64,000 bases of DNA from Streptomyces fulvorobeus (lineage in GTDB: Bacteria > Actinomycetota > Actinomycetes > Streptomycetales > Streptomycetaceae): positions 2,356,001 through 2,420,000 of the forward strand of contig NZ_BLWC01000001.1 in NCBI RefSeq assembly GCF_013167895.1, given 5' to 3'. Both the position numbers and the translations under genes were made by a program. The notes under the pieces were generated by a model. That model did not search any database and had not been told where the DNA came from. It saw only the letters and a program-made list of their open reading frames with translations. Positions 56,458-64,000 of the stretch are shown piece after piece. Position 1 is the stretch's first letter, and the number at the start of each line of letters is the position of its first letter.

Positions 56458-57216
56458 CTACCGGATCTCCAGGATCTTCTCCCGCATCGCATAGACCACG
56501 GCTTCCATCCGGGAGTGGAGCTGGAGCTTCTCCAGGATGTTGCGGACGTGGTTCTTCACCGTGTTCTCGGAGATGAACAACTCTTTCGCGATATCGCGAT
56601 TGTTCATGCCCGTAGCGACGAGTTTGAGGACTTCGAGCTCCCGGTCGGTGAGTCTCGGCGCCGGGACGAGTCTGCGCTCATCGGTGCGCTGGATCATCGA
56701 CTTGAACTCGGTCAGCAGCTTGGACGCCATCGACGGGCTGATCTGCGACTGTCCGTCGGCGACGGCGCGGATCGCCGTGGCCACCTCGTCGGTGGAGATC
56801 TCCTTCAGGAGATATCCGGTGGCGCCCGCCTTGATCGCGTCGTAGAGGTCGGCCTCCTCGTCGCTGATCGTCAACATGATGATCTTCGCGCTGGGGGCCA
56901 CCTCCTTGATGGAGGTGCACGCCTCGATGCCGCCGCGTTTGGGCATCCGTACGTCCATCAGCACGATGTCGGGCAGCAGGTCGGCCGCCTTGTCCACGGC
57001 CTCCGCTCCGTCCCCGGCCTCGCCCACCACCTGAATGTCCTCCTCCTGCGCGAGGACGATCTCCAGACCTCTGCGGAAGAGCGCGTGGTCATCGACGACC
57101 AGGACCCGGATGGGCTCCTTGCGGGAGCTGTCGTCGGCCGCGTCCACTCCGGCATCCGTACCGGTGGCAGCGTCGGCGCCCCTCGCGTCGCGCACGGGTC
57201 CGAAGGTGTTCGCCAT
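56458..57216 (-). CDS. orrA: orphan NarL-type response regulator (OrrA-like)
   Basis: 252 residues from the ATG at 57216, chosen for the strong GGGAGGAACG ribosome site. A 40-residue N-terminal extension precedes the receiver domain (VLVVDDHALFRRG, phosphoacceptor Asp in IVLMDVRMP, conserved Thr in MLTISDE and Lys in LLKEI). A LuxR-type helix-turn-helix ends it (LTDRELEVLKLVATGMNNRDIAKELFISENTVKNHV). No sensor kinase is adjacent, so it is an orphan regulator. By position it corresponds to OrrA (SCO3008) of S. coelicolor, linked to development and secondary metabolism (from memory). Confidence 0.88.
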   Translation of the reverse strand: MANTFGPVRDARGADAATGTDAGVDAADDSSRKEPIRVLVVDDHALFRRGLEIVLAQEEDIQVVGEAGDGAEAVDKAADLLPDIVLMDVRMPKRGGIEACTSIKEVAPSAKIIMLTISDEEADLYDAIKAGATGYLLKEISTDEVATAIRAVADGQSQISPSMASKLLTEFKSMIQRTDERRLVPAPRLTDRELEVLKLVATGMNNRDIAKELFISENTVKNHVRNILEKLQLHSRMEAVVYAMREKILEIR

Positions 57217-57401
57217 CGTTCCTCCCCCTGAAGGCCGCGGCCTGTCGTCCACAAGCTGTCCGCCAACCGCAGCTCACGGAGCCCTCGTTGGCCTGGGCCG
57301 CCATGCTTTCATGCCGGGACGCCGACGCGGGGGTGCCAGGGCCGCACGCCGGTGCCCCTGGGGGCGCACAGACGCTCCAGGGGCACCACGAACGGGTGGC
57401 G

Positions 57402-58093
57402 TCAGCCGCCGAGCGCGCCCCCGCGCCGCCTGCTTCGTCAGCGGCGAGCGGGTCCGTCACCAGACGGATGACTCCGTAGTCGTAGGCGTGCCGCCGGTAG
57501 ACGACATTGGGTTCCTTGGTCTCGGAGTCGACGAACAAGTAGAAGTCGTGACCGACCAGCTCCATCTCGTAGAGCGCCTGGTCGAGCGACATGGGTGCCG
57601 CGACGTGCGTCTTCTCGCGCATCACCAGCGGTCCGTCACCCTGCACCTCAAGGGGACCGATCTTGGTGGTGGGCACTTCGCCCGTCGACGTCTCATCCGC
57701 GACCAGCTCACCGTTCCCGTTGAACGACGCGGCGTCCGGCACGATCTCCCCGACCTCGGCGGCTGACAGCCGGCCGGCGCCCCGGCGGCTGTAGCGCTTG
57801 TCGTGCTGCTTGCGCAGCCGCGCCTCCAGCTTGCCGGTGGCCAGGTCCAGTGCCGCGTAAGGATCACCCGCTGCCGCCTCCGCCCGGATGACGGGTCCGC
57901 GGGAGCGGAGCGTGATCTCCACCCGGTCGGAACGGTCGGCCTGACGGGGATTCGGCTCCTTGGACACCTCGACGTCGAGGCTTATCACCTTGCCGTCGAA
58001 ATTCTGGATCTTGTCCAGCTTCAACTTCTCGGCCACGTGCTTGCGGAACCGCTCGGGCACCTCGGTCTTGCGGCCCTTGACGACGATGTCCAC
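57402..58093 (-). CDS. hpf: long-form ribosome hibernation promoting factor, 3' frameshift as read
   Basis: 230 residues from the GTG at 58093 (GGAG just upstream), once one base is restored in the C run at 57418-57422. As written the frame misses its stop and runs on into the response regulator gene. With the base added it ends in GGALGG and a TGA at 57402. The N-terminal HPF fold (DIVVKGRKTEVPERFRKHV) and C-terminal dimerising domain (MSLDQALYEMELVGHDFYLFVDSETKEPNVVYRRHAYDYGVI) mark the long form that pairs 70S ribosomes into inactive 100S dimers. Divergent from comF, upstream of the orphan regulator. Confidence 0.9.
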
Positions 58094-58422
58094 GCAGAAC
58101 TCCGTTCCCGGATCGCTCCGCTTCGACGGCGGAGCATTTCCCTTTTGCACCAAACTCCGGTCATGGCCGGAGCTTCGGACTGGGCGGCTTTCACCCCCTC
58201 TTCCCCGACCGGCGAGGTCTGCACCTCACCGGCTCCAGCGCGTCTGGACTGCTGATGAGTTACCTGCCCGAAACCGGGTGGTGCATTCGTCGAGGTCTGA
58301 CATTCACCATCCCTCACAACCGAACATAGCCTGCCCGGCCGGTTGTCGGCACCCGCTACTCACGCGTACCTCCGTTCAGGTTCATCTGGCCACTCGCTAC
58401 CTGCAACGACACGAGTTCGACG
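58094..58422. other. 329-bp gap between hpf and comF
   Basis: Both genes are on the minus strand. This stretch holds the hpf leader and promoter region but I see no decisive hexamers or repeats. It is less GC-rich than its neighbours (for example GGTTGTGAGGGATGG on the minus strand), as expected for a regulatory region. Confidence 0.45.
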
Positions 58423-59163
58423 TCAGTTCCGGTTTATTTCGAAGGCGGACGGAGAGGCTGCCACCACCGCGGCCCGCAGGGCTTGTTCCCCCGCGTTCTT
58501 CCAGCGTGCACCGGCAGCCGCCGAGGCGCCCGCCCGCACGGCGCGCGCCGCTTCGGCCAGCGTCGCCCCCGTCGTCATGAGGTCGTCGACCAGCACCGCC
58601 CGACCGCCCGCGAGGAGCCTCCCCGCCCCGTCCGCGACATCGAGCGCCCCCGCCAGATTCGCCCGCCGCTGCCCCGCCCGGAGCCCCGACTGGTCGGCCA
58701 CGGTCCGCCTCTGCCGCAGGACCGCGAGAACACCGGCCGGCGTCCCCGTACGCCGCAGCTCCGAGGCCGCGGCCAGGGCGATGCGCCGCGCCGGGTCATG
58801 ACCCCGCGCGGCGGTGGAGCGCCGCGCGGACGGGACAGGCACGAGCAGCAGCGGCCCCGCCCCGCCCGAAACCCCCGCCCCGGCCCGTACAGCGCCCGCC
58901 AGGGCCCTTCCGAGCTCCCTGGTGAGCCCCAGGGCGCCCCGCTCCTTGTGGGCGAGGAGCACCGCCCGTACCGCGTTCTCGTACGGGGCGGCGGCCCACA
59001 CCACCGGCAGTCCCCCCGGCTCGGGCGCGGGCCTCACCCGGCGCGGCTCCGCACCGAGCAGCGCGGCCCGGCACTCCCCGCACAGCCCGGTACGCGGTCC
59101 GCCGCAGCCACCACAGGCCACCGGCAGGACCAGTCCGGTGAACTCCCGCCACCATCCCCGCAT
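58423..59163 (-). CDS. ComF family phosphoribosyltransferase
   Basis: 246 residues from the ATG at 59163 (MRGWWREFTGLVLP). An N-terminal zinc ribbon has CGGCGGPRTGLCGEC. A PRTase domain follows, with the PRPP-binding motif VLVDDLMTTGATL and the RGHDPARRIA region. ComF in Bacillus and Haemophilus serves DNA uptake; in actinobacteria the role is less clear and may be in nucleotide scavenging. The gene follows lpqB by 61 bp on the same strand. Confidence 0.9.
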   Translation of the reverse strand: MRGWWREFTGLVLPVACGGCGGPRTGLCGECRAALLGAEPRRVRPAPEPGGLPVVWAAAPYENAVRAVLLAHKERGALGLTRELGRALAGAVRAGAGVSGGAGPLLLVPVPSARRSTAARGHDPARRIALAAASELRRTGTPAGVLAVLRQRRTVADQSGLRAGQRRANLAGALDVADGAGRLLAGGRAVLVDDLMTTGATLAEAARAVRAGASAAAGARWKNAGEQALRAAVVAASPSAFEINRN

Positions 59164-59224
59164 CCCCACACAGTGCGGGGGCGGACGGAGACCGTCCACC
59201 CCCTGTGGACAACTGTGGAGCGCC

Positions 59225-61089
59225 TCAGCCCGGGTAGACCAGGGACGAACCCGTTTTGAGGACCGTCTGCCAGTTGTCGCCGGGCGAGAGCCGGACGATT
59301 CCGTCGCCCTCGGTCTCCGCCATCAGCGGAAGCTGCTCGTCGTCAGCGGCCGCGACCGCCGTCACCTGGTTCACCCCGGGCAGCACGCCCGAAGGCGAGG
59401 TCGAGCCGTCCGCCTGCACGTACCGCACCTGCTGCACGCCGCCCTCCTCCTTGCCGACCACCACGAGACGGCTGCGGCCGGACCAGGAAATCGCCGACAC
59501 GTCCGTGAGCTGCGGCGCCGCCTGACGCAGATCCTCCACGGAGACCTGCGGCTGCTCCTCGGAACCCTGGCGTTCGACCCGGCCGATCTTCAGCGTCGTG
59601 CGCCCGTCCTTCGAGACGAGCAGAGCGATCCGCACCCCGTCGGCCGACATCCGCAGGGCTTCGATGCGTCCCCCGTCCAGGCTCGGCACAGTGACCTCCT
59701 GAGGCGTGCCCTTGCCGCCGACCAGGCGCAGCAGCCGCGGGCCCGCCGGATCACGGTCGGCGACCCACAGGTCGCCCCGGCCGTCCCAGCTCGGGCCGAG
59801 AGCCGGTCACCCGGTCTGGCCGCCCCACTGGTCACCACCGGCTCGGCGAGTTCCCCGTCCGAGACCAGGGAGGAGACGTAGAGGTCCTGCTGGTCCGCGG
59901 AGACACCCGCCGCCGACTGCTCGTCGCGGGCCACGCCGACCGAGCTCATCGGCACCGTCCCTTCGCCGAGCGGCCCTGTGACGGGCTCGGGGTCACCGGT
60001 GCCCTTGCTGCTTCCCGGCAGCCGCCCCACATGACCCTTGGCGTCGACGAAGTACTGGCTGTCCGGCGCACCGGAACCGCTGTCCGGGGCGAATTCGACC
60101 GCCTCGTCGGCACCCAGCGCGCACAGCCGGCCCCGCTCGCTCCGCAGCTCCACCTGTTCGAGACGCGCGGACGTCAGGTCCCGCAGGGTGAAGAAGACCT
60201 GGGCGGCCATCATCCGGCAGGCCGTCCGGCCGACCTTGTCCGCCTTCTTGTTCAGCGGCACCTTCAGCACGTTCTGGTCGTCCGGCGCCAGGGAGGTGAC
60301 GCCCTTCTTCAGCGCCGTACCTGTGGGGAAGCGGGAGTCCGCGACGGGCCGCAGCCAGTTCGTCGGCCCTCCGAGAAGCGCCCGGACCGTCTGCGTGGCG
60401 GTGTCCATCCGGGTGACGGGGTCGGTCCGGTTCCGTACGTAGACCGGGTCGGCCACCAGGGTCGAACGGCCGTTGGTCCGCCCCGTGGCGAAGTAGTACT
60501 TGTTGACGGACCGGTAGAGCCGCCTGAAGTCCGACTGCCCGAGCACGAGGCCGTCCGGCACGATGTCGATGCGCCACTCCCGCTTGCCGTCGGCCCCCTT
60601 CTCCTGCACCAGGTGGAGGGTCTGGGAGTAGTCCGTGGGCGCCAGCGGCTGGTACGAACTCTGGGCGTCCACCGCTGCGACCTGGTCGCCGGTCAGCGTG
60701 TAGGTGCCTTCCGTACGCCTGCGGTCCTTGTCGTACAGCGAGGACCCGCTCCTGTTGGGCGCCTTGGCCAGCACGGTGGTGCCCGCACTCGGCTTCCAGG
60801 TGCGGGCCGCTTCCCCGGTCAGGTACTTGCGGGTCGTCATGAAATTGGGGTCGTCACTGGTCATCGACTCCAGGAAGCCGTCGACCACCTCGGTGGGCGT
60901 GGCGCCTTCCCTGGGCGCCACCGCGTACACCTGCACCTGGGAGTCACCGGGCTGCGAGGCGTCGACCGGCTTCACGTCCCCGGCGACGGGCATGGAGGCG
61001 CACCCGGCCAGCACCACGACTGCGCAGCAGAGCAGCGCGGACATCCGCACCGCGCGTCCATGGCCGCCCTGCAGACGGTCAGTGTCCAC
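59225..61089 (-). pseudogene. lpqB: lipoprotein LpqB, one frameshift as read
   Basis: From the GTG at 61089 (GGGAGGAC upstream) a lipoprotein signal with lipobox LAGCAS leads to a GerMN domain (TLHLVQEKGADGKREWRIDIVPDG) and a beta-propeller-like region. The frame breaks at the GGG at 59793-59795; the next frame continues SWDGRGDLWVADRD to LVYPG at 59225. One restored base gives 621 residues, the normal LpqB length, and the rest of the gene is intact. LpqB sits in the membrane with sensor MtrB and modulates MtrAB signalling. The start overlaps the end of mtrB by 11 bp. Confidence 0.9.
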
Positions 61090-63085
61090 GAGTGGTGTCC
61101 TCCCGGTCCGGATTCTGCGCTTCGTAGTCGGCACCACCGCTCGGCCGGTCCCCGGGCTGACGCGCCACCACGCGTGCCCCGTTGCCCGGCAGCGCCGCCG
61201 GGTGGACGGAGGCCGGCGGCACGCGCGGTGCCACGGGGGTACGCGCGGGCACGGCCAGCGGCGAGCGCTCCGTGGTACACGCCTGGTTCGGTACGGCCAT
61301 CAGCCGGTGGTCGCTCACGGCCGCCCGGCCGGCCTCGGCGCGCTCCCGGTTCTCCCGGTTGCACCGGGAGTCCTCCGGCTCCAGCGGTATCGGTGAACCG
61401 CGCAGCGGCTCGTCCGCCGTACGCGGCAGAGTGAGCCGGAACTGCGAACCGCCACCGGGCTCCCCCCACGCCTGGAGCCACCCGCCGTGCAGCCGGGCGT
61501 CCTCGACGGCGATGGAGAGTCCCAGACCGGTACCACCGGTCGTACGGGCCCGGGCGGGATCTGCGCGCCAGAAGCGGTTGAAGACCCGGGTCGCCTCCCC
61601 CGGCTTGAGTCCCACGCCGTAGTCGCGGACCGCGACGGCCACCGCACCCTGGGCCACGCCGAGCCGCACGACCACGTCCCGGCCCTCACCGTGCTCGACG
61701 GCGTTGACCACGAGATTGCGCAGCACCCGCTCGACCCGGCGGGCGTCGGCCTCCGCGATCACCGACTGCTCGTCACCGACCACCCGGATACGGGTGCCCT
61801 TGCGCTCGGCGAGCGGCTCCGCGCCGCCGATCACCCGTCGGACGACGGCACGCAGATCTATCGGTTCGGCTTCCAGCGCCGCGGCGCCCGCGTCGAACCG
61901 GCTGATCTCCAGCAGATCGGAGAGCAGCGACTCGAAACGGTCCAGCTGGTCCCCGAGCAGCTCCGCGGAGCGCGCGGTCACCGGGTCGAAGTCGGCGCGT
62001 GCCTCATGGATGACATCGGCGGCCATCCGCACGGTGGTCAGCGGGGTCCGCAGTTCGTGCGAGACGTCGGAGACGAAGCGCCGCTGCATACGGGAGAGCT
62101 CCTCCAGCTGCTGGATCTTCAGCTGAAGGTTCTGCGCCATCTTGTTGAAGGCTTCGCCGAGGCGGGCGATGTCGTCCTCGCCCGTGACCTTCATGCGCTC
62201 CTGGAGCCTGCCCGCGGAGAGCCGCTCGGCGATGCCGGCCGCCATCCGTACGGGCGTGACGACCTGCCGCACCACGAACCAGGCGATCGCCCCGAGCAGC
62301 ACCACGACGAACAGCCCGGCCGTCGCCAGCGTCGTCATGACCAGGCTCAGGGACTTCTCCTCCTGCGTCAGCGGGAAGAGGTAGTACAGCTCGTACGGGT
62401 TGTGGTCGATGTCGTAGAGCCGCTTGCCCACGACCAGTCCGGGCTGTGACTCCTTGCCGTACGAGTAGCGGATCAGGGAGTAGGTCTGGAAGGCTCCGGG
62501 CCCGCTGGACACGTCCTCCCGCAGGCGCTGGGGGACGCTGGAGGCGTCCACACTGCCCGAACCACGCGCCGCCCGGCTGCTCGCGCCTCCGTCGACGGAG
62601 TCGGCGCTGAGCGCGACCACGTTGAAGGCGTTCTTGCCGCCGCTCGCGAGCTGGTCGACCAGCTCGGTGCGCCAGGACGTGTTGGCCGCGCCGTCCGTAC
62701 CGTCCCTGCCCCGGTCACCCGGGACGAGCGGCTCGTTCGCCTTCTCCTGGGCGGCCGAGAAACCACCGGCGGCCTGTGTCTGGGCGGCCTTGCCCTTCGC
62801 GTCGAGCAGACCGTTGCGGACCTGCCCGATCACGACGAAGCCCAGCAGCAGCACGACACCCATCGACATCAGCAGAGTGCCGGCGACGACACGCAGCTGG
62901 AGGTTGCGCCGCCACAGCCGCACAGCGGGCAGCAGCGGACGCCGCACCCACCGCATCAGCAGGCGGGGCACAGGACCCCCCTGAAGCACCCGGCTCATCC
63001 GGGAGGACTTCCGCCCCGGACCGGCAGCCCGCTCCGCACGGACTCCCGGGTCCCCGGGCTTCGGAGCAGCGCTGCCCAGGGCCAT
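61079..63085 (-). CDS. mtrB: sensor histidine kinase MtrB
   Basis: 668 residues from the ATG at 63085 (1 bp after the mtrA stop). Two membrane helices (about 62-84 and 270-295 of the longer frame) flank an outer sensor domain. A HAMP domain follows (VTPVRMAAGIAERLSAGRLQERM), then the dimerisation histidine in FVSDVSHELRTPLTT, and the ATPase N, G1 and G2 boxes (VERVLRNLVVNAVEH, VRDYGVGL, GGTGLGLSIAVEDA). With MtrA it governs cell-wall and developmental genes. The C-terminus after the ATPase is a long low-complexity tail (NQACTTERSPLAVP) of unknown role. Operon mtrA-mtrB-lpqB is intact in order. Confidence 0.95.
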   Translation of the reverse strand: MALGSAAPKPGDPGVRAERAAGPGRKSSRMSRVLQGGPVPRLLMRWVRRPLLPAVRLWRRNLQLRVVAGTLLMSMGVVLLLGFVVIGQVRNGLLDAKGKAAQTQAAGGFSAAQEKANEPLVPGDRGRDGTDGAANTSWRTELVDQLASGGKNAFNVVALSADSVDGGASSRAARGSGSVDASSVPQRLREDVSSGPGAFQTYSLIRYSYGKESQPGLVVGKRLYDIDHNPYELYYLFPLTQEEKSLSLVMTTLATAGLFVVVLLGAIAWFVVRQVVTPVRMAAGIAERLSAGRLQERMKVTGEDDIARLGEAFNKMAQNLQLKIQQLEELSRMQRRFVSDVSHELRTPLTTVRMAADVIHEARADFDPVTARSAELLGDQLDRFESLLSDLLEISRFDAGAAALEAEPIDLRAVVRRVIGGAEPLAERKGTRIRVVGDEQSVIAEADARRVERVLRNLVVNAVEHGEGRDVVVRLGVAQGAVAVAVRDYGVGLKPGEATRVFNRFWRADPARARTTGGTGLGLSIAVEDARLHGGWLQAWGEPGGGSQFRLTLPRTADEPLRGSPIPLEPEDSRCNRENRERAEAGRAAVSDHRLMAVPNQACTTERSPLAVPARTPVAPRVPPASVHPAALPGNGARVVARQPGDRPSGGADYEAQNPDREDTTRGH

Positions 63086-63086
63086 G

Positions 63087-63776
63087 TCAGCTCGGTCCGG
63101 CCTTGTAACCGACACCTCGGACGGTCACCACGATCTCCGGCCGCTCCGGGTCCTTCTCGACCTTGGAACGGAGCCGCTGGACATGGACGTTCACCAGACG
63201 GGTGTCGGCGGCGTGGCGATAGCCCCACACCTGCTCCAGGAGCACCTCACGTGTGAAGACCTGCCACGGCTTACGGGCGAGCGCGACCAGCAGGTCGAAC
63301 TCCAGCGGAGTCAGCGCGATGGACTGACCCTCCCGCTTCACCGAGTGACCGGCCACGTCGATGACCAGGTCACCGATGGCCAGCTGTTCCGGCGCAGGCT
63401 CTTCGGTCCTGCGCAAACGCGCCCTGATCCGGGCAACCAACTCCTTCGGTTTGAACGGCTTGACGATGTAGTCGTCGGCCCCGGACTCCAGGCCCACCAC
63501 CACATCGACCGTGTCGCTCTTGGCAGTGAGCATGACGATCGGCACACCTGACTCGGCCCTGATCAGCCTGCAGACCTCGATGCCGTCCCTACCGGGCAGC
63601 ATGAGATCCAGCAGGACCAGGTCCGGCTTCGCCTCACGAAATGCAGCAAGTGCCTTGTCACCGTCCGCTACGAACGACGGCTCGAACCCTTCTCCACGCA
63701 GCACAATCCCGAGCATCTCGGCCAGTGCGGTGTCGTCGTCGACGACAAGGACGCGTCCCTTCATAAACGACATCAT
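63087..63776 (-). CDS. mtrA: response regulator MtrA
   Basis: 229 residues from the ATG at 63776 (an ATG four codons later is possible). OmpR type: receiver domain with Asp57 in LVLLDLMLPG, Thr in MLTAKSD and Lys in IVKPF, then a winged-helix DNA-binding domain (TPLEFDLLVALARKPWQVFTREVLLEQVWGY, RLRSKVE). MtrA is an essential-type global regulator of cell-wall, nitrogen and developmental genes in actinobacteria. Preceded by a 4-bp gap from the mtnA stop, so it is probably transcribed behind mtnA as well as from its own promoter; ATTAGCTAAT (63780-63789) is a short palindrome just ahead. Confidence 0.97.
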   Translation of the reverse strand: MMSFMKGRVLVVDDDTALAEMLGIVLRGEGFEPSFVADGDKALAAFREAKPDLVLLDLMLPGRDGIEVCRLIRAESGVPIVMLTAKSDTVDVVVGLESGADDYIVKPFKPKELVARIRARLRRTEEPAPEQLAIGDLVIDVAGHSVKREGQSIALTPLEFDLLVALARKPWQVFTREVLLEQVWGYRHAADTRLVNVHVQRLRSKVEKDPERPEIVVTVRGVGYKAGPS

Positions 63777-63780
63777 CCCA

Positions 63781-64000
63781 TTAGCTAATCGTTACCTGCG
63801 ATGACCTGGCACACAGCTCTGCCAGTCCGACCCCCGTGACCGGGGAGATTACGCCCTCATCCGTGACGATCGCCGTGATCAGCTCCGGCGGTGTGATGTC
63901 GAACGCGGGGTTGTACGCCGGTGTCCCCAGGGGCGCCACGAGCAATCCGCCCGCTGCCCCGTCCGGTGACACCGCGTGTGGGGGTGTGAACTCCGTCACT
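63781..64000 (-). CDS. mtnA: S-methyl-5-thioribose-1-phosphate isomerase, C-terminal end only
   Basis: The frame is open from the right window edge to a TAA at 63781. The visible tail ([33 protein letters not shown]) matches the C-terminus of MtnA of the methionine salvage pathway, which isomerises methylthioribose-1-phosphate to the ribulose form. The start lies outside the window. Directly ahead of mtrA, an arrangement I recall from other Streptomyces. Confidence 0.88.
   Translation of the reverse strand, partial: VTEFTPPHAVSPDGAAGGLLVAPLGTPAYNPAFDITPPELITAIVTDEGVISPVTGVGLAELCARSSQVTIS

Noticed and set aside
57089..57401. Long C-terminal extension of hpf reaching into the response regulator gene
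   Set aside because: It arises from a missed stop after one absent base; the repaired frame ends at 57402 with the usual GGALGG terminus and 230 residues.

Overview
This is a high-GC actinobacterial chromosome segment, almost certainly Streptomyces. The evidence is strongly GC-biased third codon positions, frequent GTG/TTG starts, and gene content and order (ftsEX-smpB-ssrA, prfB with two Ser/Thr kinases, secA, lpqB-mtrB-mtrA-mtnA) that, as I recall it, matches the conserved core arm around SCO2961 to SCO3014 of S. coelicolor. I saw no insertion sequence, prophage, CRISPR array or tRNA gene. The only RNA gene found is tmRNA.

Layout. (a) 1-3331: extracellular polysaccharide module on the minus strand: a MatA-like membrane protein, the MatB-like deacetylase/glycosyltransferase and a truncated acyltransferase. 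(b) 3498-5818: divergent LysR regulator and MFS exporter. (c) 5839-9765: trans-translation and division block (tmRNA with terminator, smpB, S41 protease, ftsX, ftsE). (d) 10043-12797: small zinc-ribbon membrane protein, a sortase-type LAETG surface protein with 21 hexapeptide repeats, and prfB. (e) 12869-20002: kinases PkaB and PkaA, divergent from a large FHA/FtsK-like protein. (f) 20233-23838: a CUT1 sugar ABC importer (binding protein plus two permeases, no ATPase). (g) 24007-43951: a 20-kb cell-wall glycopolymer (teichoic-acid type) cluster with five long proteins pairing an N-terminal GT2-like domain with a TagF-like glycerophosphotransferase domain, one GT4 enzyme, two methyltransferases, and a TagGH-type exporter divergent from a TetR regulator. 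(h) 44054-51383: large NAD-dependent glutamate dehydrogenase, HAD phosphatase and two small conserved genes. (i) 51511-64000: secA, a GNAT acetyltransferase, a YcaQ-type protein, an orphan NarL-type regulator, hibernation factor hpf, comF, lpqB-mtrB-mtrA and the end of mtnA.

Much of the window serves the cell envelope: polymer synthesis and export, surface anchoring, division control by FtsEX, Sec secretion, and envelope signalling by MtrAB-LpqB and PkaAB.

Two points affect how the annotation should be read. First, at least five genes (a TagF-like gene twice, a HAD phosphatase, a GNAT protein, lpqB and hpf), and probably the glutamate dehydrogenase start, are each broken by one missing base. 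The missing base lies in or next to a short G or C run. Restoring it gives normal family-length proteins, so these look like sequencing or assembly deletions rather than decay. Second, the five TagF-like paralogues differ in which domain keeps its catalytic motifs, which suggests a division of labour in wall polymer synthesis. I found no clearly undescribed system. The best candidates are the TagF-like paralogue family with eroded domains, the paired operator between the TetR gene and the exporter, and the RTP(Y/H)PG repeat in the FHA protein beside two Ser/Thr kinases.
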